DNA of 64,000 nt. Source: Ruegeria sp. ANG-R (GTDB lineage: Bacteria; Pseudomonadota; Alphaproteobacteria; Rhodobacterales; Rhodobacteraceae). How positions within the stretch are numbered: the first letter of the stretch is position 1; each line of letters begins with the position of its first letter. The stretch covers positions 348,010-412,009 of the forward strand of contig NZ_JWLJ01000004.1 in the NCBI RefSeq assembly GCF_000813985.1, given 5' to 3'. The position numbers were made by a program, and so were the translations under genes. Below the pieces are notes generated by a model that saw only the letters and a program-made list of their open reading frames with translations, had not been told where the DNA came from and made no database searches. Of this stretch, positions 36,398 through 45,227 are shown in pieces.

Positions 36398-37257
36398 GCA
36401 AGACACCTAAAAAACAGCCGGGCGATCCAAACACAACGGGCCACAGCTGGGACGGTATCGAGGAATTTGACAACCCGATGCCGCGCTGGTGGCTGTGGAC
36501 CTTCTACGCCACCATTATCTGGGGTGTGATCTACACGATCCTGTATCCGGCATGGCCGCTGGTGCATTCCGCAACAGCCGGTGTGTTGGGGTGGTCCACG
36601 CGTGAAATCGTGCAGCAGGACATGGTTGCCTTTGAAGAGGCGAACGCGCCCTGGAATGCCAAACTGGTGAAAACCCCGCTGGATGACATCGCCAAGGATG
36701 CCGAACTGCAGCAATATGCGGTCAACGCGGGTGGTTCTGTGTTCCGGACCTGGTGCGCGCAGTGCCACGGCTCGGGTGCACAGGGTGCCCCCGGGTTCCC
36801 CAATCTGCTGGACGACGCATGGCTTTGGGGCGGTACCCTAGAAGACATCGAAACCACCGTGGCCCACGGCATCCGAAACGAGGAAAGCGACGATGCGCGC
36901 TATTCCGAGATGCCGGCCTTTGGTGAGATACTTGAGCACGACGAGATCACTCAGGTGGTCCAGTATGTCATGTCTCTGACCAACGCGCAGACCGACGATG
37001 CGGCGGCGCAGGCCGGTAAGGTTGTGTTCGAGGATAACTGCGTGGCCTGCCACGGTGAGGACGGAAAAGGCGATGTCTCTCAGGGCGCGCCGAACCTGAC
37101 GGATGCGATCTGGCTTTATGGCGGCAGCGAAGAGGCCCTGACCGAGACGGTTACCAACAGCCGCTTTGGGGTCATGCCGGCGTGGGAAAACCGTCTGACC
37201 GATGCGCAAATTCGCGCAGTGTCCGCTTACGTCCATCAATTGGGTGGCGGTCAGTAG
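36394..37257 (+). CDS. ccoP: cbb3-type cytochrome c oxidase subunit III (di-haem)
   Basis: A 287-aa di-haem cytochrome c with an N-terminal region EFDNPMPRWWLWTFY leading into a single membrane helix (about 33-55). Two haem sites follow, CAQCHGSG (about 125) and CVACHGEDGKG (about 217). Electron entry subunit of the oxidase. It overlaps ccoQ by 4 bp and is last of ccoNOQP. Confidence 0.96.
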   Translation: MSKTPKKQPGDPNTTGHSWDGIEEFDNPMPRWWLWTFYATIIWGVIYTILYPAWPLVHSATAGVLGWSTREIVQQDMVAFEEANAPWNAKLVKTPLDDIAKDAELQQYAVNAGGSVFRTWCAQCHGSGAQGAPGFPNLLDDAWLWGGTLEDIETTVAHGIRNEESDDARYSEMPAFGEILEHDEITQVVQYVMSLTNAQTDDAAAQAGKVVFEDNCVACHGEDGKGDVSQGAPNLTDAIWLYGGSEEALTETVTNSRFGVMPAWENRLTDAQIRAVSAYVHQLGGGQ

Positions 37258-37275
37258 AGGCTAAAAGAACACCTC

Positions 37276-37349
37276 CGGGCGGTTTTCCGCCCGAAGGCTG
37301 AGGCACCGGCTGTTCAATCTGTTCGCGCGTTTCCAGAACAGCCGGTGCC
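37276..37349 (+). terminator. Hairpin and long inverted repeat after ccoP
   Basis: CGGGCGG-TTTT-CCGCCCG (37276-37293) is followed by a 14-bp perfect inverted repeat GGCACCGGCTGTTC/GAACAGCCGGTGCC (37302-37315 with 37336-37349) and then ATTTTCC. Together they probably end the ccoNOQP transcript; the tail is a weak U-run. Confidence 0.6.
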
Positions 37350-37408
37350 GATTTTCCAAACAATAGGGCCGCGTCAGGCTGCGGTCCAGTCGGGTCTGCG
37401 CAGACCCG

Positions 37409-37567
37409 TCAGAGATTGTCCAGATCCACCCCGCGCGGGCTTTCCTTCCACCAGTGACTTTCAGGCAACCAGCGGCGTTTGCGGCGGCTCGGTTTGGGGG
37501 CCTCGCGAATGTGCGGAGCGTCGATACGCGTTGCGGTCATGAAAGATCGGGCAAAAACGTTCAGCAT
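37409..37567 (-). CDS. Small basic protein of unknown function
   Basis: A 52-aa ORF starting MLNVFARSFMTATRIDAPHI, with a strongly basic centre (PSRRKRRW) and a tryptophan pair (ESHWWKES). AGGAGA lies six bases before the ATG at 37567, which argues for real translation. It is divergent from the LysR gene and convergent with ccoP. No known family. Confidence 0.6.
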   Translation of the reverse strand: MLNVFARSFMTATRIDAPHIREAPKPSRRKRRWLPESHWWKESPRGVDLDNL

Positions 37568-37667
37568 GGCGTGTCTCCTGTGCAATGGTGTTGCTGTCTA
37601 AAGGATTGACCTTTGACGCAGCGAATGCGACTCAATTACCGTTCCATCGTGTAAGCCGGAGTTACAT

Positions 37668-38543
37668 ATGGATTGGCTTTCTCTTCCGCCGATGGCCTCG
37701 CTCAGGTCTTTCGCGGCATTTGCTGAAAAGCGGAATGTGGTCGATGCAGGTGCCGCGTTGAACGTCAGCCACGCGGCCATTAGCCAACAGCTGCGCGTGC
37801 TCGAGAAACATCTCGGTGCGGCGCTGTTGGATCGCACGGGAAAAGCGCTGACCCTGACAGCGGAGGGAGAGCATCTGGCGCGGGCCCTGCTGCTTGGGTT
37901 TGCCGCCATCGAGGCGGCTGTGGGTGATCTGGCCAGATCCGGCCAGGATCGCCCGGTGCACGTATCGCTGACATCGTCCTTTGCGGCCTCGTGGCTGATG
38001 CCACGCCTTCCGGCCTTTCGCAAAACCCATCCCGAGGTGAATCTGATCCTCGACCCCTCTGCTGATGTGGTTGAATTGCGCCCGGGGGGTGTCGATATTG
38101 CAATTCGCTACGGTCCCGGCGGTTGGGCTGGTGTTCAGTCCGAAATGCTGTTGCAGTCGCCAGTGGTTATCGTAGCCGCCCCGAAACTGCTGGGTGGAAA
38201 GACATCCTGGACGCCGGCAGAGCTGGCGCAGTTGCCCTGGCTGGAAGAGATCGGAACCACCGAGGCGACGACCTGGCTGGCCGAACATGGCGCTGGTCCG
38301 GAACGCGGCGCGGGCCGCACCGAGCTTCCAGGGAATCTGGTATTGGATGGCTTGCGCGCTGGTCAGGGGGTTACCGTCACAGTGCGACATTTCGTCGAAC
38401 ATGATATCAAAGCCGGACGCATTGTAGAGCTCTATGCAGAGCCCGACACGCGCGGATACCATATAGTGACGGCAAATACGGTACTTAGACCCGCCGTCAG
38501 AACATTTGTCTCGTGGCTACGACGTCAGGCACGCGAAACGTGA
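37668..38543 (+). CDS. LysR-family transcriptional regulator (GcvA-like)
   Basis: A 291-aa regulator with the N-terminal winged helix (about 8-65: NVSHAAISQQLRVLEKHLGA) and a periplasmic-binding-type effector domain (about 95-285, VSLTSSFAASWLMPRLPAFR, then DIAIRYGPG). This resembles the GcvA/AmpR subgroup. It sits between the two cco operons, facing the same way as ccoG. Target and ligand unknown; a divergent target would be the 52-aa gene. Confidence 0.9.
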   Translation: MDWLSLPPMASLRSFAAFAEKRNVVDAGAALNVSHAAISQQLRVLEKHLGAALLDRTGKALTLTAEGEHLARALLLGFAAIEAAVGDLARSGQDRPVHVSLTSSFAASWLMPRLPAFRKTHPEVNLILDPSADVVELRPGGVDIAIRYGPGGWAGVQSEMLLQSPVVIVAAPKLLGGKTSWTPAELAQLPWLEEIGTTEATTWLAEHGAGPERGAGRTELPGNLVLDGLRAGQGVTVTVRHFVEHDIKAGRIVELYAEPDTRGYHIVTANTVLRPAVRTFVSWLRRQARET

Positions 38544-38569
38544 TAAAAGGTATCTGTACGATGCGCGTT

Positions 38570-38583
38570 TTGACCCATGTCAA
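38570..38583 (+). promoter_or_regulatory. FNR box upstream of ccoG
   Basis: TTGAC-CCAT-GTCAA, a perfect palindrome matching 8 of 10 FNR consensus positions, 63 bp before the ccoG start. No convincing -10 is visible at the ideal distance. Confidence 0.6.
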
Positions 38584-38645
38584 AGTCCCTGTGCTTGTGA
38601 TCTGGAAGAACGCACACTCAGAAGAGCCAGTCCCGGAGCCAGCCT

Positions 38646-40073
38646 GTGAGCGATTCCAACCCAACCCCCAGCCTCTACGCCGCCAGAGAGCCGATTTTTC
38701 CAAGACGGGTATCCGGTCCATTTCGGAACCTTAAGTGGATCATCATGGCGGTGACGCTGGGCATCTACTATGTGACCCCGTGGTTCAGATGGGATCGGGG
38801 GCCAAGCCTGCCGGATCAGGCGGTTCTGCTGGATCTGGCGAACCGGCGCTTTTATTTCTTCTGGATCGAAATCTGGCCACACGAGTTCTATTTCGTTGCC
38901 GGGCTTTTGATCATGGCAGGGCTGGGCTTGTTCCTGTTCACCTCGGCGTTGGGCCGGGTCTGGTGCGGTTACGCCTGTCCGCAGACGGTGTGGACCGACC
39001 TTTATATTCTCGTTGAGCGATGGATCGAAGGTGACCGTAATGCGCGCCTGCGGCTGCATCGTCAGAAAAAGCTGGATTTCCGCAAGCTGCGCCTGCGACT
39101 GACCAAATGGGTGGTCTGGTTTTTTATTGGGCTGGCGACGGGCGGCGCATGGGTTTTCTATTTTGCGGATGCGCCGACGCTGGCGCGTGATCTGGTCACC
39201 GGTAACGCGCATCCGGTCGCTTACACGACAATGCTGATTCTTACGGGTACGACGTTCTTCTTCGGGGGATTCGCGCGCGAACAGATTTGTATTTATGCCT
39301 GCCCATGGCCGCGCATTCAGGCCGCGATGATGGACGAGGATACTCTGGTCGTCGGTTACCGCGAATGGCGGGGTGAGCCGCGTGGCAAAGGCAAACGTAC
39401 AGCCGATAGCGAGTTGGGCGATTGCATCGACTGTATGGCCTGCGTCAATGTCTGCCCGGTGGGGATCGACATCCGGGACGGGCAGCAGCTGGAGTGCATC
39501 ACCTGCGCGCTGTGTATCGACGCCTGCGACGACATGATGGCGAAAATCGGCAAGCCACGTGGCCTGATCGACTATATGGCGCTCAGCGATGAGACACGCG
39601 AACGCGAAGGTCATCCGCCCAAGAACGTGTGGAAGCATATTCTGCGCCCACGCACGATTCTCTACACGTCTCTCTGGTCGCTGGTCGGCGTTGCACTGCT
39701 CTTTGCCCTGTTCATCCGCTCGGATATCGACCTGACTGTGGCTCCGGTGCGGAACCCGACATTCGTGACCCTCTCGGATGGCACGATCCGCAACACCTAT
39801 GACGTGCGCCTGCGCAACAAGCATGGAGAGGAGCGGCCCTTTAAACTCTCGCTTGCGGGCGATCCGTCGCTGCAGGTCGAAATTGAAGGCGTCGAGGGCG
39901 ATACTGTAAATGTAGCGGCAGATACGGCACAATTGACACGCGTATACATTACGGCCCTGAAAGACACTGGTCCTGCAGCTGCTGACAGCACGTCGGTCCG
40001 CATCTGGGTCGAGGATCTGGAAAGTGGCGAGCGGGCCTATAAAGACACCACGTTCAACGGACGAGGAAACTGA
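38646..40073 (+). CDS. ccoG: Cytochrome c oxidase accessory protein CcoG
   Basis: A 475-aa membrane ferredoxin-like protein needed for cbb3 assembly, reported to act on copper delivery. It has about five membrane helices, Cys motifs in the membrane region (WCGYACPQT and CIYACPWPR), two 4Fe-4S motifs (CIDCMACVNVCP and CITCALCIDAC, about 255-310) and a C-terminal immunoglobulin-like domain. Start is GTG 38646 with GGAG seven bases upstream. First of ccoGHIS. Confidence 0.95.
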   Translation: MSDSNPTPSLYAAREPIFPRRVSGPFRNLKWIIMAVTLGIYYVTPWFRWDRGPSLPDQAVLLDLANRRFYFFWIEIWPHEFYFVAGLLIMAGLGLFLFTSALGRVWCGYACPQTVWTDLYILVERWIEGDRNARLRLHRQKKLDFRKLRLRLTKWVVWFFIGLATGGAWVFYFADAPTLARDLVTGNAHPVAYTTMLILTGTTFFFGGFAREQICIYACPWPRIQAAMMDEDTLVVGYREWRGEPRGKGKRTADSELGDCIDCMACVNVCPVGIDIRDGQQLECITCALCIDACDDMMAKIGKPRGLIDYMALSDETREREGHPPKNVWKHILRPRTILYTSLWSLVGVALLFALFIRSDIDLTVAPVRNPTFVTLSDGTIRNTYDVRLRNKHGEERPFKLSLAGDPSLQVEIEGVEGDTVNVAADTAQLTRVYITALKDTGPAAADSTSVRIWVEDLESGERAYKDTTFNGRGN

Positions 40074-40075
40074 GA

Positions 40076-40534
40076 ATGGCGGAACGTCAATTCACTGGCA
40101 AACACGCACTTGCAGTATTCGTCGCGGCCTTTGGCGTGATCATCGCGGTGAACCTCGTCCTGGCTTATAACGCTGTTAAGACCTTTCCGGGGCTGGAGGT
40201 GAAAAACTCGTATGTCGCCAGTCAGGAGTTCAATGAACGCCTGCGGGAGCAGCAGGCGCTGGGTTGGGAGATCAAGGCCGAGCTGACCAGGGGGCTACTG
40301 GTGTTACGCATCACCGATCAGGCCGGTTCTCCGGTGGAGGTGGCCGAGTTACAGGCCGTTGTCGGGCGCGCCACCCATGTGAAAGAGGATTTCTCGCCCG
40401 ACTTTTCCTTCGACGGCATTGCCTATGCAGCCCCGGCTGCGATGGGCAAAGGCAACTGGAACATTCGCCTTGTGGCCAAAGCCAAAGACGGGTCCGAATT
40501 CGCACAGCGTGTGCCGCTGTATGTGAAGGGCTAG
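40076..40534 (+). CDS. ccoH: FixH/CcoH family protein
   Basis: A 152-aa protein with one N-terminal membrane helix (about 10-32) and a periplasmic FixH domain with KNSYVASQEFNERLREQQAL, the family's most recognisable region. It assists cbb3 oxidase assembly. Starts two bases after ccoG. Confidence 0.93.
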   Translation: MAERQFTGKHALAVFVAAFGVIIAVNLVLAYNAVKTFPGLEVKNSYVASQEFNERLREQQALGWEIKAELTRGLLVLRITDQAGSPVEVAELQAVVGRATHVKEDFSPDFSFDGIAYAAPAAMGKGNWNIRLVAKAKDGSEFAQRVPLYVKG

Positions 40535-40538
40535 CGAG

Positions 40539-42716
40539 ATGACGGCGCAAGCTACTCCAGCCAGGGCAGCCTGTCCCGGATGCATCGCGGCCCCGGCGGA
40601 ACCGGCGCGTCCGGTGCCGGAGGATGTGCAGATTGCCCTGGCGCTCCCCGGTATTCACTGTTCTGCCTGTATCGCCACGGTCGAGCGCGCGTTGAACGCC
40701 CATCCCGGCGTCGAGGATGCGCGGGTTAACCTCACGCTGAAACGCGCGATGATCAAGGCGGCACCTGACACGCGTGCCACCGATCTTATCCCGGTGCTGG
40801 AACGTGCCGGATTCGAAGCGCATGAGCTGGACCCGGGTGCGCTGTCAGCCACGCAAACCGACAAGGCGGGGCGCGATCTGCTGATGCGGCTCGCAGTGGC
40901 GGGATTTGCCTCGATGAACGTGATGTTGCTGTCGGTTTCGGTCTGGTCCGGTGCCACCGATGCGACGCGCGACATGTTCCACTGGATCTCTGCCGCGATT
41001 GCGCTGCCTGCAATTGCATTTTCGGCCCAACCCTTCTTTGCCAACGCCTGGAGCGCTCTGCGCGTGCGTCGCCTGAACATGGATGTGCCGATTGTGCTGG
41101 CGATCCTCTTGGCTCTGATCACGTCGCTTTGGGAAACCGCGCTCAGCGGTGAACATGCTTATTTCGATGCGGCTTTGACCCTGACGTTCTTCCTGCTTGC
41201 GGGCAGGTATCTGGACTATCGCACCCGTGCTGCGGCGCGTTCGGCCGCCGAAGAACTAACCGCGCTGGAGGTTCCGCGCGCCATCCGGCTGACGGATGGG
41301 GCCGAGGAGGAAGTGGCCGTCGCCAGCCTAAGCGTGGGCGATCTGATTTTGGTGCGCCCCGGCGGGCGTATGCCCGTGGATGGCGAAATCATCTCGGGCC
41401 AGTCCGAGTTGGACCGGTCGCTGCTGACCGGGGAAACCCTCCCGGTCTTTGCCGAGGCCGGGCTGAGCGTCAGCGCTGGTGAGGTCAACCTGACCGGCCC
41501 CCTGACGGTCCGCGCGACGGCGGTGGGCGAGGATACCTCGCTGCACCGTATGGCCGATCTGGTGGCAATCGCTGAATCGGGCCGGTCACGCTATACCTCG
41601 CTGGCAGACAAGGCGGCCAAGCTCTATGCGCCGGGGGTGCATATCCTTTCAGCGCTCAGCTTTCTGGGGTGGTATATCTATTCGGGCGATATTCGTACCG
41701 CGCTGAACATCGCCGCTGCTGTGCTGATCATTACCTGCCCATGTGCCTTGGGTTTGGCGGTGCCGGCTGTGACCACTGCGGCCTCGGGTCGGTTGTTCCG
41801 CAACGGGATGCTGATCAAACATGCCACCGCTTTGGAGCGCTTGGCCGAAGTGGACACGGTGGTATTTGACAAGACGGGCACACTTACGTCGGGGACGCCC
41901 GAGTTGACCGATCTTGGTGATCATTCACGCAGCGATCTGGAAATCGCGCTGGCTTTGGCCGAGGCGTCTTCACATCCCTTGTCGCTGGCCCTTTCCATGG
42001 CCGTACGCGAAGCCGGGATCAAACCCGCCGCCCTGCGCGACATCGTCGAAGTGCCGGGCTATGGCACCGAAGGATTCTACCGCGATCAGCGCGTCCGGCT
42101 GGGCCGTGCGGTATGGGTCGGCGGAGAGGACGGTGAGCAGACCGCAGCCTGGCTTGCGATCGGGTCGCGGCCACCGTTGCGCTTTACCTTCACGGACAGC
42201 CTGCGTGCAGGAGCCGCCGAGGCCATTGCGGCGTTCCGCGCTACGGGCAAAGAGGTCATCCTGATTTCCGGAGACACACAAGGTGCGGTGCGGGCGCTCG
42301 CGGCAAAGCTGGGAATTGAAAACTGGATCGCTCAGGCCTTGCCGCAGGACAAAGCCGCAAAGGTGCAGGAACTCAGCGATCAGGGACGGCACGTTCTGAT
42401 GGTTGGTGACGGGCTGAACGATACGGCGGCGCTGGCTGCGGCGCATGTGTCTATTTCTCCGGCCTCAGCCCTGGATGCGGCGCGCGTTGCGTCAGACATT
42501 GTGCTGTTGGGCAACGACCTGTCCCCGATTGCCGAGGCCTGCGATACCGCAGTCAAGGCGACGCGCCGGATTCGTGAGAACTTCCGCATCGCCACCGTCT
42601 ACAACGTGATCGCCGTGCCTTTGGCCGTCGCCGGGCTGGCCACTCCGCTAATCGCAGCCTTGGCGATGTCGACCTCGTCGATTACGGTATCGCTGAACGC
42701 CCTGCGGCTGAGGTGA
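40539..42716 (+). CDS. ccoI: Copper-translocating P-type ATPase CcoI
   Basis: A 725-aa P1B-type ATPase supplying copper to the oxidase. It has an N-terminal CPGC motif, a heavy-metal domain GIHCSACIATVE (about 44-55), the membrane CPC motif (ITCPCALGLAV), the phosphorylation site DKTGTLT and an ATP-binding HP motif (SSHPLSLAL). The hinge is VGDGLNDTAAL. It lies between ccoH and ccoS, 4 bp after ccoH, as in Rhodobacter. Confidence 0.96.
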   Translation: MTAQATPARAACPGCIAAPAEPARPVPEDVQIALALPGIHCSACIATVERALNAHPGVEDARVNLTLKRAMIKAAPDTRATDLIPVLERAGFEAHELDPGALSATQTDKAGRDLLMRLAVAGFASMNVMLLSVSVWSGATDATRDMFHWISAAIALPAIAFSAQPFFANAWSALRVRRLNMDVPIVLAILLALITSLWETALSGEHAYFDAALTLTFFLLAGRYLDYRTRAAARSAAEELTALEVPRAIRLTDGAEEEVAVASLSVGDLILVRPGGRMPVDGEIISGQSELDRSLLTGETLPVFAEAGLSVSAGEVNLTGPLTVRATAVGEDTSLHRMADLVAIAESGRSRYTSLADKAAKLYAPGVHILSALSFLGWYIYSGDIRTALNIAAAVLIITCPCALGLAVPAVTTAASGRLFRNGMLIKHATALERLAEVDTVVFDKTGTLTSGTPELTDLGDHSRSDLEIALALAEASSHPLSLALSMAVREAGIKPAALRDIVEVPGYGTEGFYRDQRVRLGRAVWVGGEDGEQTAAWLAIGSRPPLRFTFTDSLRAGAAEAIAAFRATGKEVILISGDTQGAVRALAAKLGIENWIAQALPQDKAAKVQELSDQGRHVLMVGDGLNDTAALAAAHVSISPASALDAARVASDIVLLGNDLSPIAEACDTAVKATRRIRENFRIATVYNVIAVPLAVAGLATPLIAALAMSTSSITVSLNALRLR

Positions 42717-42721
42717 CCCCC

Positions 42722-42880
42722 ATGGAAGTGCTTGCCTATCTGATCCCGATTTCCCTGCTGTTGGGCGGGGTTGGTCTGGTTGCGTTTATCTACACCGTTC
42801 GCTCGAACCAGTATGAGGACCCCGAAGGCGATGCGCGCCGTATCCTCAGCGACCAATGGGACGACCGCCCCAAGCCCTGA
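42722..42880 (+). CDS. ccoS: cbb3 oxidase maturation protein CcoS
   Basis: A 52-aa protein starting MEVLAYLIPISLLLGGVGLV, with one membrane helix and the QYEDPEGDARRILSD segment that identifies CcoS/FixS. GAGGTGA within the end of ccoI serves as its ribosome site. Last gene of ccoGHIS; it is required for cofactor insertion into cbb3. Confidence 0.95.
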   Translation: MEVLAYLIPISLLLGGVGLVAFIYTVRSNQYEDPEGDARRILSDQWDDRPKP

Positions 42881-42960
42881 CAGGGGCGTCAACAGCCCTT
42901 GAAATTGCCGCAATGCCCGGCTATGTCCGGCCCATCCGCTAGCAGAGAGATTTTAGCCTC

Positions 42961-43158
42961 ATGGCAACCTTAAACCCGATCCAGTTCATTCAGCAGGTCC
43001 GCGCCGAAGTCTCGAAGGTCGTCTGGCCGACCCGGCGAGAGGTGCTTCTGACCACGGTCATGGTGTTCATCATGGCGGCACTGACGGCTGTGTTCTTTGC
43101 GCTGGTTGATCTTGGAATCAAAGGCGGGCTGCACATGATTCTGGGTGCGTTCAGCTAA
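42961..43158 (+). CDS. secE: Preprotein translocase subunit SecE
   Basis: A 65-aa single-helix SecE with the conserved EVSKVVWPTRREVLLTT stretch before the membrane helix. It is part of SecYEG. In many alphaproteobacteria a tRNA-Trp and tuf precede it; here ccoS is 80 bp upstream instead. Confidence 0.95.
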   Translation: MATLNPIQFIQQVRAEVSKVVWPTRREVLLTTVMVFIMAALTAVFFALVDLGIKGGLHMILGAFS

Positions 43159-43247
43159 GCCCGTTCGGGGCCGGTGGATATACCATTGCCCTCTTGCACA
43201 GCGCGCCGTGTCAGAGTAGTTGACACGGAACTATTCGGAATGGGCGT

Positions 43248-43276
43248 GCGGCGATTCGAGCTGCGCGCCGCTTTTT
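43248..43276 (+). terminator. Putative terminator between secE and nusG
   Basis: GCGGCG/CGCCGC arms (43248-43253 with 43266-43271) followed by TTTTT. The stem is short, so it may be an attenuator rather than a full stop. Confidence 0.5.
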
Positions 43277-43351
43277 ATTCCGGGTGACGTGACAGAATTT
43301 CAATTATGGGCGTGACCCGTCACGCCAAAGGCAAACAAGGACGACAGGTTC

Positions 43352-43885
43352 ATGGCGAAACGGTGGTACTCGGTCAGCGTTCTTTCGAATTTCGAAAAGA
43401 AGATCGCAGAGCAGATCCGCACGTCGGTGGCTGAACAGGGCCTTGAGGACGATATCGACGAAGTTCTGGTGCCCACCGAAGAGGTGATCGAAGTGCGCCG
43501 GGGTAAGAAGGTCACGACCGAGCGACGCTTCATGCCCGGTTACGTTCTGGTGCACATGGAAATGTCCGATCAGGGCTATCACCTGATCAACTCGATCAAC
43601 CGCGTCACCGGTTTTCTGGGCCCTCAGGGTCGCCCGATGCCGATGCGCGACGCCGAGGTGAACCAGATCCTCAACCGCGTTCAGGAAGGTGAAGAAGCGC
43701 CCAAGCTTATGATCACCTTCGAGGTCGGCGAGAAGGTCAAGGTCAACGACGGCCCGTTCGAGGATTTCGACGGCATGGTGGAAGGCGTGGACGACGAGAA
43801 CCAGAAACTGAAGGTTTCGGTTTCGATCTTTGGTCGCGAAACCCCGGTCGAGTTGGACTTTACGCAAGTTACCAAGCAGAGCTGA
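43352..43885 (+). CDS. nusG: Transcription termination/antitermination protein NusG
   Basis: A 177-aa protein with the NGN domain ([19 protein letters not shown], and [11 protein letters not shown]) and a C-terminal KOW domain ([20 protein letters not shown]). It binds RNA polymerase and Rho or ribosomal S10. A strong terminator follows, separating it from the rplKA unit. Confidence 0.97.
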   Translation: MAKRWYSVSVLSNFEKKIAEQIRTSVAEQGLEDDIDEVLVPTEEVIEVRRGKKVTTERRFMPGYVLVHMEMSDQGYHLINSINRVTGFLGPQGRPMPMRDAEVNQILNRVQEGEEAPKLMITFEVGEKVKVNDGPFEDFDGMVEGVDDENQKLKVSVSIFGRETPVELDFTQVTKQS

Positions 43886-43907
43886 GAAAGCTTCTCGCGA
43901 AATTTGA

Positions 43908-43945
43908 AACGCCGCGTTGCAACGGTCAGCGCGGCGTTATTTTTG
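43908..43945 (+). terminator. Intrinsic terminator after nusG
   Basis: AACGCCGCG/CGCGGCGTT arms with a 13-base loop and ATTTTTG tail. Confidence 0.85.
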
Positions 43946-43985
43946 TTTCAACCCCAATGATGTCGCTACTGCTTTGCGTATCGAC

Positions 43986-45227
43986 CTATCGCGCCTGAAC
44001 CATCGCCGCGCGCAAGAGTTGCGGGCGGTCAGTCTGGGACGGCAAGAAGACAGCTTGCGATCCGGCGTCCAGCGCCGACAGGCTCGCGTCATACCACTGC
44101 ATCGCAAGATCGCGGCGTTCCTGCACTCCGAAGCCTTCGCGCAGGTGGTGTCCGATCAGCTCTCCGTAGGCGGGCTCTCCCATCGCGACCAGCATCAGCG
44201 CCGAGCCAACTGCGGTATCCATGTTGTCCTGACGGTAGCCAATGGCCAGGCAAACTTTACTTGTCGCGGCAAGATCGTTGGGGCTCAGTCCTGAATCCAG
44301 CGCCAGCTTACGCATCTGAGTTTCAGCGTCAGCTTTTGAGCTTAGAGATAGAGCATCAACTTGTGGCGCCAACATTTCACCATACGAGTCGCATTGGGCG
44401 GATACCTGATCCGGTGTCAGCCCTTGAACATCCTGAATCAGATCCTCTCCGCGCGCCATCGCATAGCTGCGGGCAAGGCAGAACTGTTCGCTGAGCGCAA
44501 AATCGGCATCCGTCATATTCGACAGGGTTGTATAGCCACCGTTGGTCGATGTTTGTAGCATCACCCCGCTGCAGCGATTGGCCAGCGACGGGCCGCCGGT
44601 TCCGCCCGAGAACAGGCTCGGCAGGCTGGAGGAAGCTGCCTCAGTGGTGGTGGCCTCAGGCTCCGGCTCCTGAGCTTGAGGGACCGCAACCGGAATGGTT
44701 GGTGTAGGCGCTTGCGCCGGTGCCTGAGGCGCAGCAGCCAAAGCAGAACCGGTTTGGACCTGTCGGCGGTAGGCCATCAGAAGCGGTTGGCCCGAGAGCT
44801 GGGTAGTGGCTTGCCCTCCGCTGATCGCCCAGTAGTAGGCCTGCATCAGAAAATCGCGCTGATAGGGTTGGAAGTCATAGCCGCTCACTGGATAGCCCAT
44901 AGAGACCTGATAGCGTTCGATCGCTGACCGCGTGCCGCGACCAACCTGACCGTCAACCCTCCCGGCGTTGTAACCAAAATAATTGAGCGCCGTCTGGGTC
45001 TGTGCACCTTGTGCGGTAGACGGGATGCCCGGACGGTAAGTGCGCGTGGTCGTTGATCTCGTTCGGGCCTGCTGCTTCTTCTGCTGATCCCTGCCAATTG
45101 CGTACCCTATGACGCCTCCAACGACGGCACCGCCCAGAATTTCGCCAGCGTCCGCGCGTGCCGCCTGCGGCGAGGATGTCGCGAAGGAGAGCGCGATCCC
45201 AAGTGTTACAAGGAAACGAATGATCAT
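43986..45227 (-). CDS. Secreted protein with a peptidoglycan-binding-type domain
   Basis: A 413-aa protein with a signal peptide (ending about ARA, residue 25), a glycine-zipper segment (EILGGAVVGGVIGYAIG, about 29-45), a PG_binding_1-like domain (about 75-115, TALNYFGYNAGRVDGQVGRG), a Pro/Ala-rich linker (about 165-200) and a C-terminal helical domain with paired cysteines. It is probably periplasmic and cell-wall-associated. It lies antisense to the ribosomal genes, between nusG and rplK, and has its own AGG-rich ribosome site. Confidence 0.78.
   Translation of the reverse strand: MIIRFLVTLGIALSFATSSPQAARADAGEILGGAVVGGVIGYAIGRDQQKKQQARTRSTTTRTYRPGIPSTAQGAQTQTALNYFGYNAGRVDGQVGRGTRSAIERYQVSMGYPVSGYDFQPYQRDFLMQAYYWAISGGQATTQLSGQPLLMAYRRQVQTGSALAAAPQAPAQAPTPTIPVAVPQAQEPEPEATTTEAASSSLPSLFSGGTGGPSLANRCSGVMLQTSTNGGYTTLSNMTDADFALSEQFCLARSYAMARGEDLIQDVQGLTPDQVSAQCDSYGEMLAPQVDALSLSSKADAETQMRKLALDSGLSPNDLAATSKVCLAIGYRQDNMDTAVGSALMLVAMGEPAYGELIGHHLREGFGVQERRDLAMQWYDASLSALDAGSQAVFLPSQTDRPQLLRAAMVQAR

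Noticed and set aside
38580..39932. 450-codon minus-strand frame opposite ccoG
   Set aside because: ccoG is certain from its 4Fe-4S motifs; the antisense frame is a shadow.
42881..42960. Possible tRNA-Trp before secE
   Set aside because: No cloverleaf arms, CCA anticodon loop or TTC-loop pattern could be found in the 80 bp.
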